This document shows positions 54,701 through 63,598 of a DNA stretch of 64,000 bases, piece after piece. Below the pieces are notes generated by a model. The model was given only the letters and a program-made list of their open reading frames with translations. It was not told the DNA's origin and did not search any database. Position 1 is the first letter of the stretch. Every line of letters starts with the position of its first letter. Made by a program: the position numbers and the translations under genes. The stretch comes from Marsupella aquatica (taxonomy: Eukaryota > Marchantiophyta): positions 5,766,001 through 5,830,000 of the forward strand of contig OZ316899.1 of NCBI GenBank assembly GCA_973895155.1, given 5' to 3'.

Positions 54701-56324
54701 GAGCTTGTTGTGCCAACAGCCAACGCTGTTTCCTAAAGCAAGTGTTGAGGTTACCAACATGTTCCCTCAGTTTGGTTTTGGTCAAGTATGCCAACCTCAT
54801 CCCACCCTGTGTAGTCCTGTCTCCTCTCTGCACTAATGCTTCCGCTTCCCTGTGCACCCTGCCACAAAAATCATCTTCACGTTTTATTGAATCACATAGA
54901 GTGCAAGTGAGGTTTTGAAAACCACCTCCATTAATGGACACCCTGTGACATTGCTTGTGCCTAAAACAACCCTGTATACCAACAACTGACTGGCTAGTTA
55001 CATTGAAAACCTCAGCACAGGTGGTACGGTCACAGTCCCAAACATTCCCTCCCTCTTGATCATCAAGTATGCCCTTCACAGCCATAGAATCCCCTGTCCA
55101 CTTGACCTCTGACTCCCATAGGCCCCAACAAAGCAAACTTAAACTTGGCTCAATGGAGGAATACAACCCACCTCTGCCTGAACTGCTCCCTGCAGCAGAG
55201 CTGTCCTCTCTAAAGAAATTCAGAATAGAATTTTGAGATGGAAACAGATCACGAGCATCAGGCTTTCTTGGTCTCCCCTTCTTCCCTGCCCTCAGTGCAG
55301 CCTGGGTACTGGTGACGACATTCTCAAGTGCATCCATATGATCCCGACTGACAAGGTGTTGCCTTAAATTGTGTTCCAAATTGGATTTCTTAGGGCACAT
55401 GTCAGTATGTAGCTTGCCACAGACTGTACATCTAACCTTAAACAGGAATGACCTCTGTGCAAATGTTGGATCAGTGGGAGATGGTGTGATAGAGAACACT
55501 TCTACCACGCCACCTACCTCTGCATTCAACTTTCCAACTATTTCCACACCAGCCCCTATTTGCATACTATGATCAAACAGTGGTTGCTGTATAGTGTCAG
55601 CAGGCGTCACCAAAGCTCCAGCTAAACCCCTTCGCTTACACCAGTTCTCCTTGTGTTTAGGGTTGGTCAGGTGCTTTGTCTTGAAGTTGCTAAAGCAATT
55701 TGCGATGGACTTGAGCACCTGTGAAGTGGCTGCATTCCCATAAGTCTCCCTACACTCTAAGCATTCTAGATGACCTCGACACTCCCCTCCCTCATCCCAT
55801 GTTTGCACTTTCCACTTGTGCTCACCAAAGCCCTTCTGGTTCACCCAGGATCGTAGCTTCAACCACTCATCATTCCAGGCCTTTGATGCAGCCTCAAACA
55901 TGAGGTGAGACTCAAAGGAGCCTGTGACAGGCTGTATAGTCGCCTGTACTGGCACCCCTTGTGTTTGTCCTTGAGACAATGGAGTCATGCCTACCACATT
56001 GGACACAGTGGCAGCAGATGAATGAGAGGAACCAATAGTGATCCTCTCAGCAAGCAAGGCAACTGAGGGTAACTTTGCAATCACGTAAATTGTCCCTTGA
56101 AGTTCAGTCACCCCAACAGTCTTCTCTGAAAAGCGTCGGACTCGACCAGGCAACCTCTCATCCCAAAAATCAAAGTCAAACTCTACTGCACCAACACATT
56201 TCAGACGAAAATCTGCTAGAGTCTGCCCTTCTTTGAAGGACATGACACAGATTGGTGTATCAGGCTTTCCTCCCTCCTCACCCTTTTCTACCAATCTGAC
56301 AGAGCTCATGCCTAGGTGTGCCAT
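51729..56324 (-). pseudogene. Zinc-finger DDE-like transposase of the 10.37-kb element
   Basis: Exon 1 is 56324-54229; a 102-bp GT/AG intron follows; exon 2 runs 54126-51729. The frame is kept but has two stops (TGA 53462-53460, TAG 53441-53439). The N-terminal half has Cys/His clusters: ECLECRETYG with later HLTNPKHKENWC, VRCTVCGKLHTD with LRQHLVSRDHMDAL, and LTCTLCDSIKRED. The catalytic core candidates are VEDETRI followed by DTLIGFCGPLEEHTC (first Asp), GHASDGDARRRKLM (second Asp) and LLGSDCCEIFFSKVGGM (Asp/Glu). The C-terminus (YWLGRIEFMIQKNG, WYKSTGNNKTLFTYD) may be a small beta domain. About 1500 residues. I judge it a transposase from context and these acidic motifs; the family is unproven. 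Confidence 0.7.
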
Positions 56325-56699
56325 GATGGACAGTTATACAGGCTCTGAAAGTAAGGGATAGGGATTAGGTACATGAACCTGTCATACAACAATGGACAGA
56401 CATGGAAAAAGATCAGGACTCAAGTCAACCATTCACAATGTCATTTGAACACTCAATCTATTGTAGTCAATGAAACTTACTTAAGTCCATTTCAGTTCAT
56501 CAAACTTCCACTTCGTTCAACCAAATACTTAAGTCCATTTCATTCATCGAAATACTTAAGTCCATAGCATTCAACCAAATACTTAAGTCAATCCATAGCA
56601 TTCAACCAAATACTTAAGTATAATTTAGGTTGTCTTATGGGTCCACTACAAAAAAGGTTCAAGTTATAAGATGGTGGAATTAGTAGCAGTCATGCTAGT
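56325..56699. other. Spacer between the transposase start and the PHD gene
   Basis: No gene. 56480-56620 has repeated AAATACTTAAGTCCAT phrases (about six), a short degenerate tandem array close upstream of the transposase start. Confidence 0.5.
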
Positions 56700-58721
56700 C
56701 TAGTCATGGGTACTTGGGATATCAGAACCCTCTGGGATGACATGGCAAGTATAGTAAATCATGCGCCACTGTCCAATGTCCCAGGTGTCTCGGCCCCTCA
56801 CCCTTCTCCTCAAGTGCTTGTCTGTTGTTGGTCCTTCATCACAACACCATGCACGAGGGCATCTACGACATTGGACAAAATCCCAAATGCCCTCCCGATA
56901 CTCCTTACAGACCTCACAGTAATGTCGTGGGCATATAAGAGCATCAGGATGTGCATCAAGGTTATCTGGATGGCGGGTGAAAGGCATTTCCCCCAATCGC
57001 AGAAGTGTCCGAAGACAACCCACATGGTAAAATGAGTAGCAGTCATCATGAGAACATTGGATCACAAGGGGCTCGTCTGTGGTGGGTCTCAAGGTTCTGC
57101 CAAGGAGTCCACAACCAAAACATCTTCCTCTGTTTTGCTGACAGAGGTCACAAAGCCAAGCTGCAGCCCAATCATGACCTCTGGAAATGACAATCCGCTG
57201 ACATGTAGGTCCATGGCCATCTTCCTCATCGGGGTTGTGACCATCAACTACATAATGAAAATGGCAACCACAAGGGCCATCACAAAACAAAACAGCTCCT
57301 CCCTCATCACATTCAAAACAGCAAGGGGGATCCATATGAAGGTGCTCCCTATGCCCAAATCTTGGATCCAGCAACTGACTAGCAATGTGTGCCATGCTGA
57401 ACAAGATCTGCAAAATTACCTTCAAAAATTAGGGGCAGGCAGAGGGGCAGGCATGTGATGTACCAGAAGGAGCGATAGTCTACCAACAATCATAGCCAGT
57501 AGGCACCACCAGGGGCATGACTTCCCTGTGGGCTCCTTTGATCCATCCTGCAATGTGAGCAATGCAGAATCAAAAGTCAACAACTTGAGTGTGCATCACC
57601 ATCATGGGCAGAACCTGGACGTGTCCCACCACAGACACAATCATTGATGAAATGACAGGTGTTCCACGCCAGGCAACCACCCCATGACATTCTTGCCATG
57701 TACTGTGCAAAAGTCTGCACTATGTTAGAGTCACCTCCCCTACAATGATCACATGTCTGGGTGTGACAATGGAGACAAGCCTCCAAGAAGACACGGTCCT
57801 CATCCAGCACCCCATCTGTCTGTTTAACTAGACGGATACTGTTTGGGGCTGGTGGGGATTACTTAGCCTCCGGTAATGGTTGCGAGGCACAGATGGATAG
57901 CCCCAGGTCACAGCACAGTCTGTAGGCACGATCCCAAAATGGATCATCTTCACACGAAAGTGCTCACCCTTCTATCGATGGTACTCAGACAATACACTGC
58001 GTGTGACAACCATCTTCAGTGCAGTACACAAGAGATTGTGCCCACTCCAACAAAATGACAAGGCCACAACAAACAAGGTATCAGGATTGACCTTAGCAAG
58101 GGCCTGAACACAACCTCCCCAATTCCCGACTTCTACCAATTGATCCCTGCAAGAAAGAAAGGGAGTTGAAGTTATATTTCATGCATACAAGTATCAAACA
58201 AACATACAGAGTAGACAGTGTCCAAAAATAGACAAACTCCTATATGCAAACATTTGCATCAGACAAGCAGGTCTTTATTATGTAAACTGCACCAAACACA
58301 GGGATACACTTGGAAAACGTAACCAGTCCTATATACACCTGCGTTTTGGTATGATCAAGTTTACACTTTGCCAAAGGGCATTTGCCTCATCCTGTTTAAT
58401 CATTTCTAGGTTCCTCTTGGTATTGTGAGCCTCAGATTCTACCTCAGTCAACATTAAGTTGAAAGGGCCTTCTTGCAGACGTACCCCTACCTTTAAGGAT
58501 TCACACATCCATTCAAATGAGACAACTTTCATTGCCTGATTTTGAACAAAGTGATTCACATCAGACCAGGACCATGTGGACAGGACTGCTTTCCATGAAT
58601 CGGCAACAATGTGAGTGGTCTTGGTGGATAGAATATCACATTGTCCACCATGACGTTCTATCAGCTTTCTATGAAAGACTTGAAAACGAGCTTTGGAAAA
58701 TCCATTTTGAACTAAGATGGT
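56700..58721 (-). pseudogene. Captured BRCT and tandem-PHD gene within the transposon
   Basis: Minus-strand reading, exons tentative. A BRCT domain (58721-58343) reads NGFSKARFQVFHRKLI, ERHGGQC, TKTTHIVADS and VVSFEWMCESLKVGVRL, closest in style to the DNA polymerase lambda BRCT. After a GT/AG intron an unknown exon (58146-57840) starts DQLVEVGNWGGCVQALAK and has a TAG. A Cys-rich exon follows (57810-57615, CLHCHTQTCDHCRGG). The last exon (57407-56700) has PHD1 (CCFECDEGGAVLFCDGPC, WLCDLCQ), PHD2 (RCFGCGLLG, IQCSHDDCYSFYHVGCL) and CPRHYCEVC...CRRCPRAWC, matching the EDM2/NSD tandem-PHD pattern. PHDs read histone tails; BRCTs bind repair partners. No polymerase X or methyltransferase domain is visible. 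Confidence 0.72.
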
Positions 58722-59837
58722 TCACACCTTGGAAAATGGGGTTTGATACTGAACTAGGTGTGGCTTTTTGTGGAATGGCTTGTCTACAACTCATGGTACA
58801 CTAAACCATAAACTATACGAAACCGTCTGCTGCTCTGCAACAAAATGAAGCTTACTTGAATCCTCCAAACAGATGCCTAGAATTGCTGCTCTGTGATAAT
58901 TCAATACAAAACCCCTGCACAAGTCCCACACACAACAAAAAGCTCAATAAAACATCAATAGTCTCAACATACACCAAAAGCTTTGTACAGTGAAAGTGAA
59001 TGAGGACCGCAAACTCTCTCACTGTGACACTCTTTACAGTCTCACCAGAAATGCTTTGAAAAACAAAAATGCCAGGTTAAATAAACTGCGCAGGTAAAAA
59101 AAACCAGGTTCTCTATCACATTGACAAACAAGCTTTCTTTCATAGTCCGAGGGTCTGTCTGTCTACTATCAGTTTTCTGCTAACATGTTCCAACTCTGAT
59201 AGTAGACCCCCCTTGAGAGACTGTCAGTTTTTTGCTAACTATGTGCATTCTGCTAAGCCAAGCTGCAAGTAAACATAGTTAGCAGAATTTCATTCACTTT
59301 GGAACCCACAAAAAGAGTTGCTATATATGAATAGCAATGTTCTTACCTTCACAGCACAGTCAGTGCAGGATTGGATTGGATCTGATTTGGATGGCAAGCA
59401 CCGATCACAACGAAGATCAAGCACCGATCACCAACCAAGCAGCACTCACCAAGAAAGCACCGATGTCTCTTGCTGAGTTCACCCTAAATGGACAATCTTG
59501 CCAATGCGAGTGGGGATCAGATGCACAACTTTTTAGAAGCTTCTATAACTGAACAAGCTGGATTTCAGGGTGGCTCTTTTCAAGGCAATGCAAGCACATA
59601 GGCTTGTGACTGTGACAACATAGACTCTGTTTGTATGGAAACTTCCAATTACAAACTCACAGGAGTGATAGATTCTAACCTGGCAGATCAAACACTTCCT
59701 TCTATCTTCCGCCCTCACCAAGCATCCCTTCTGGGTCCGCGTCTGTCTGCAAGCAATATCACGCAGCTCAACCCCGCAACTAAAGAACCAGACAACAACA
59801 GACATCCAGCCAGCATCGCCCTCCGGACCTCTTCAAT
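58722..59837. other. Stretch upstream of the BRCT exon
   Basis: No supported gene. Upstream exons of the BRCT/PHD gene may lie here but I could not place them. Short repeats of CTGTC...AGTTTTCTGCTAAC occur near 59155-59240. Confidence 0.35.
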
Positions 59838-60455
59838 GAAAGGAAAGACCACGTTGCAAGTACAGAGGAAATGCTAGCAAAAATTAGCAACATCAATGTG
59901 GGACAACATTTGCAATAGGAGCGACCTCCAAGGGGACATAGAAGCTCAGAGTGTCACCTTCTTTCTGCCAATCCGAGCTCTGTAAAGTAGTGTTTGAAAC
60001 CAAGTAGCAGTCGACCTCCACACGCCTCCACAGTCTACCTACTCTCCAAACTTGCACAACAACATTCCTTCCGCCCTCCGAACTTGCCGCAACAGTAGTC
60101 CTCCCAATTGTCTCAAAGAGAATGGACGGACCTCTAAAACCGTGGCAGCAACAGTCCTTGTGGTCTCCATAGTTGACTACAGCTCCAGCTTGCAGCAGCT
60201 TGCAGCAATCAACCTTTGTTTTCTCACAAAGAACATGGAGAACCTCTGAACTCGCGCCAACAACAATCCTCCCGACCTCCTCAATCAACTAGAGCTCCTC
60301 TTGAATGAAACGAAAAGACCACGTCGCAGGCAAAGAGGAAATGCTAGCAAACAAATAGCAATTGACATCAATGTGCGGTAGCATTTGCAAGAGGAGCAAC
60401 CTCCAAGGGGCTACATAAGCTAGGAGCATCACCTGCTTTCCGCCAACCTTTCTCT
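59838..60455. repeat. Duplicated segment, period about 465 bp
   Basis: 59845-59990 and 60305-60455 share runs such as AAAGACCACGT, GAGGAAATGCTAGCAAA, ATCAATGTG and ACCTCCAAGGGG in the same order and spacing, with about 15-20% divergence by eye. This is a diverged tandem duplication in the right flank of the transposon. Confidence 0.75.
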
Positions 60456-60681
60456 GTAGCGTTGTCGTCCTCCTAACACATATCAGAAAGAAACATAAGA
60501 AGAAGCAGTACGCAGGGAAACAAGCAAAAAGCTATGGTGGAAACCTGCTCAGTTTCTATCAAGCTTGATCCAAACCAAGTAACAGTTGGCCTCGACAATG
60601 TACCTCCTCTGAAAACTTGCACCAGAACTCGTGGCAACAACAATACTCAGTCTACCCCAATCCTCTCCTCGGTCCTCTCCT

Positions 60682-60860
60682 ATGTCGCGGCAGCGCAGCG
60701 CAGTCGAATGATCCTCCAAAGTCACGGCAGCGCAGCGCAGTCCCGATTGTCACGAAGAAATTAAACTTGAAGATCCTCCAATGTCACGGTAGCGCAGCGC
60801 AGCCCTCTCGATTGTCACAAAGAGAGTCACGGCAGCGCAATGCAACCCTCCCAATTCGCA
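60682..60860. repeat. GTCACGGCAGCGCAGCGCAGTC repeat array
   Basis: Four degenerate units containing CGGCAGCGCAGCGCAG (about 60688, 60722, 60787 and 60829), spaced 35-65 bp and each followed by a CGATTGTCAC or AATTCGCAC phrase. They could be subterminal binding sites for the transposase. Confidence 0.7.
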
Positions 60861-61456
60861 CAAAGAAAGTGAACATTGAGTTTGAAACTCAATGTTCGCG
60901 CGTCCTCCCCCATCCTCGGGCCCACAATCCCCATCTCTAAAGCCGCCACCCGGGCCATTATTAACCGTTCAATCTTAAACCCTAAACATGGACGGCCCTC
61001 GCAAACCCCGAGTGGTATCATTGTTCCCCCGAGGGTCCCTTAACCCACTTTAGACCCCGTCCCAATAAATCAAAAACTGAAATCCTTCACAATATAGTTT
61101 TTGGACAAAAGTTTGGTTACAATAGGGCAAAAATTGAAACATTCATGTTGCAGCAAAAAATCATATGTACCACCTAAAACCACGTGTTGCAATTACATGG
61201 AGACACGTGGTCCAACCTAAACATGACCCGTGTCGCATGAACATATGGCAATAAATTCCCTAACTTTCCTGGACACCTTCCGTGGAATATGTCCCATATA
61301 AAAAATGCCTATTGTTCTTTAAAGCATCCCAACAATTAAAACGGACCCTTTTGTTCTTCCACCAAACTTTGGAAGTCTTCCGCTGAACCCAATTAAATGG
61401 CCCTATACTTCGTCGCACGTGATGTGGCACTTTCGTGGAAGTGACCCCCCCGAGGG
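60861..61456. other. Right flank and terminal inverted repeat of the 10.37-kb transposon
   Basis: No gene. It includes one AAACCCTAAAC phrase (60976) and ends with the inverted repeat at 61411-61456. Confidence 0.6.
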
Positions 61457-61460
61457 ACTT

Positions 61461-61856
61461 CCCAGGGAATCAACTGAGTTCCTTAGCGTTGATCGTCCGG
61501 ATCAACTTGAAGGGGAGAATTTCTACCCTACATAGTTCTTGAATACACTCACGCCAAGTGGTCTGCCACCTCATAAGTTGGTACTCAAGGTTGGATGCCC
61601 TATCATTTTACTTAGGAATATAGATCACTCTTTGGGATTGTGTAATGGCACTCGACTGATTGTGAAAGCCATGAGTCGTCGTGTCATTGAGGCACGAGTT
61701 CTTGCAGAAAAACATGCAGGGACCCTTACATTTATCCCACGCATTCCATTGACATCTGATGAATCACTTCCCTTTTTATTACGTAGGGTCCAATTTCCCA
61801 TCCAAGTGGCATATGCATATGCCACTTTACCTCTCTCAACATCTTCCTCGCCTTGA
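61461..61856 (+). pseudogene. Helitron PIF1-like helicase, C-terminal part
   Basis: It resumes the frame broken at 51083 with PRESTEFLSVDRPDQLEGE, then a TAG at 61533-61535, then the conserved helicase end: LPPHKLVLKVGCPIILLRN, GLCNGTRLIVKAM and RRVQFPIQVAYAYA. The last motif usually reads QFP(V/I)(R/K)xxFAMTINKSQGQ. Here it breaks off in the T-rich repeat that follows, so the final helicase motif is lost. Confidence 0.9.
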
Positions 61857-62066
61857 CAACTTTACCTCTATCAACATCTTGCCCTTGCCGCAATATATTT
61901 CCCTCACCTTGAAATCTTGCTCTCACCTTGACATCTTGCCTTCACCTCAACATCTTGCCCTCGCCTCAACATCTTTCCCTCACCTTGAAATCTTGCCCGC
62001 CTCAACATCTTGACCTCGCCTCAACATCTTGCCATCCCCTCAGAATCTTGCCCTCACTCTAAATCT
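61832..62066 (+). repeat. Degenerate CTCAACATCTTGCC tandem array
   Basis: About ten units of 18-24 bp built on (G/A)CCTCAACATCTTGCCCTC between the helicase end and the Helitron 3' hairpin. Spacing and units are irregular, so it is a minisatellite and not a CRISPR array. Confidence 0.8.
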
Positions 62067-62068
62067 TT

Positions 62069-62095
62069 CGTGCAACGCACGGGCATGGGGCTAGT
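62069..62095 (+). other. Helitron 3' terminus
   Basis: Hairpin CGTGC-AAC-GCACG, then GGCATGGGG, then CTAG and host T. It matches the plant Helitron 3' pattern of a GC-rich hairpin about 10 nt before CTRR. Confidence 0.88.
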
Positions 62096-62221
62096 CCCCT
62101 ATAAAAGCCATTCTTGAGCCGAAATCTTTTGGCACGACACCGGCCTAGTCGAGAGTGAAACCTGCGGGAATCGGCTTGTGCAGGGGGGTTTGTTGGGTTT
62201 AGGGAGCCATGGGACGCACCA
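62096..62221 (+). repeat. Two LTR-end fragments fused
   Basis: 62096-62139 equals the right end of the element 2 LTR (CCCTATAAAAGCCATTC ... GGCACGACA). 62140-62221 equals the right end of the element 3 LTR (CCTGCGGGAATCGGCTTG ... GGGACGCACCACA). They recur in tandem here without the bodies of either element. The Helitron may have inserted in, or recombined with, an LTR. Confidence 0.8.
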
Positions 62222-62794
62222 CATGGTTCTAAAGTGGATTTGGGTATATGGAACCCTGGATGATTAAAAATGAACATTCTCCATTGTATTTTGAGTGGAC
62301 AACCTTCTCAGATTGGTGATTGGCTTAGCAAATTATATGAATAGAGTAGAGTGGAGATAGAGGATGACATTGTTTGGATTTTGAACGTTTTGACCCAATG
62401 CCTAGCCGGGTTATTCATGGAATATTCTCTTTGCACATGTTGTTTTGGGACATATTATTGACCTTTTAGTTGAAGGAATTTTCCTGTTTCCTTTTTGCTA
62501 TTTCCTGTTTGGATTTTCCTGTTTCCTGGCACGGTGGTCATACCCGTCGCCAACTTTACCATGACATATTCAGTAATGTATAACTAAGCTGCCTAATCTG
62601 CACAAAATGTTTCATAAGATTTGGATTACATAGCCAATTAGACGGATTTCTACTATCGCCGTTCAGTTTAATTTGACACTCCATAAAATCATTACCGACA
62701 AATGATTCTATAACTACCAAAATGTATCAAAACTTTGAGGCTACAACGTTCCGCTATTTCCTACAAGTAAATGTGTGCGATGTTTACTAGAAAT
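62222..62794. other. AT-rich stretch without a supported gene
   Basis: Nothing recognisable. A small TTTCCTGTTT repeat occurs near 62480-62530. Confidence 0.4.
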
Positions 62795-63598
62795 TTATAT
62801 TTTTTGTACATTCACTTTAGTGTACACCCCCAATTCAACTCTTGCCGAGAGGAGATCATTAATTTTTACCCATAGATTCTGGACATTGTCACACATCTCC
62901 CATAGCCTAGCCTGCACATCTACATAAAGGCTCATAAGCTTTTGGAAGTCTGACTTGGTGTCCGCAATCTCTGCATCCAAACTCTTCAGCAACTCCTTAG
63001 CAAACCCAAAGTCAACATTAGCACATTTTGAACACTCGGCACTGGGCGAGTCCTTGTGGCTGGTTATGTTGTCACGACCGCGGAACTTAGCCGCACCACC
63101 TATGGGCATCTTCAACTTCTCATTCATTTTGTTTGCACCACCAATAGCCTTGCCATTATCTGGAGATCTCAACAGACGAGGAGCTTCACCATCACGGTTA
63201 GGCAGTGTGGTAGCCATTGCAATAGGATGTTTCCTGGGGCGACCTCGTTTCCTCTTCTCTGTCAAGAGCCGAGGAGCTTCATTATCAGGTAACGCGATTG
63301 ATATTAGGATGGGATGCTTCCTGGGATGACCTCATTTCCTCTTCTCTGTCAAGAGCCGAGGAGCTTCATTATTAGGTAACGCTATCAACATTATGATGGG
63401 ATGCTTCCTCGGCCAACCTTGTTTCCTCTTCTCTGTCAAGAGTCGAGGAGCTTCATTATCAAATAACGCTATCAATATTACAATGGGATGCTTCCTTGGC
63501 CGACCTCGTTTCCTCTTCTGTGGGACGACGCCCAAAATGGTGGAGATAGTGGGTGTGTGTCTATCTTGGGCACCAATCACAGACTCCACTCTGGCCAT
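62795..63598 (-). pseudogene. AT-hook repeat protein with one in-frame TGA
   Basis: One minus-strand frame from an ATG in good context (ACCATGG, 63598) to 62795, about 268 codons, interrupted by TGA at 63334-63332 where the sister units have CGA (Arg). It has four 29-residue units containing an AT-hook core. The first and last read KRKRGRPRKHP; the second (KRKQGWPRKHP) and third (KRK-stop-GHPRKHP) are decayed. The C-terminal 150 residues include a possible Cys pair (CSKCANVDFGF) and a helical coiled coil. AT-hooks bind the minor groove of AT-rich DNA. Whether this is a host gene or transposon cargo is open. Confidence 0.55.
63225..63520 (-). repeat. 87-bp tandem repeat encoding AT-hooks
   Basis: TTTCCTCTTCTCTGTC recurs at 63248, 63335 and 63422, with a divergent fourth at 63509, an exact 87-bp spacing (29 codons) that preserves the frame. 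Confidence 0.9.

Larger units (their letters stand above)
51088..61456 (-). mobile_element. 10.37-kb DNA transposon with inverted repeats, Academ-like candidate
   Basis: Inserted in the Helitron helicase between EGLP and REST, with the 4-bp duplication ACTT (51084-51087 and 61457-61460). The 17-bp ends CCCTCGAGGGGGTCACT and (inverted) CCCTCGGGGGGGTCACT differ at one base. After a 14-bp variable spacer a second block ACATC(G/A)CGTGCGACG matches without gaps, giving inverted repeats of about 46 bp (51088-51133 and 61411-61456). It encodes a zinc-finger DDE-like transposase and a BRCT/PHD gene, both on the minus strand. A large multi-gene element with a 4-bp duplication fits Academ, but the assignment is tentative. 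Confidence 0.9.
48702..62094 (+). mobile_element. Helitron (rolling-circle transposon), 5'-truncated, split by a DNA transposon
   Basis: Rep and helicase parts read from 48702 to 51083 and resume at 61461. The 3' terminus has a 5-bp stem hairpin CGTGC-AAC-GCACG (62069-62081) and ends CTAG at 62094 followed by T, the standard Helitron end. The 5' end (TC start and Rep N-terminus) is missing. Several TGA/TAG stops show that the copy is dead. Confidence 0.92.

Noticed and set aside
51729-56324. Assignment of the transposase to KDZ (Zisupton-like), P or MULE
   Set aside because: No SWIM or KDZ cysteine signature, no THAP domain, and a 4-bp target duplication instead of 8-9 bp. Academ is kept only as a candidate.
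56700-57425. PHD gene as a host chromatin gene interrupted by transposons
   Set aside because: It lies inside 51088-61456, which is bounded by matched inverted repeats and a target duplication in a Helitron frame, so it travels with the transposon.
59893-60288. Minus-strand frame of 131 codons as an upstream exon of the BRCT gene
   Set aside because: It overlaps a diverged tandem duplication and shows no domain or splice signal linking it to the BRCT exon.
61832-62066. Possible CRISPR-like direct repeats
   Set aside because: Units are irregular (18-24 bp), spacers are not distinct, and the array sits between a Helitron helicase and its 3' hairpin in eukaryotic DNA. It is a minisatellite.
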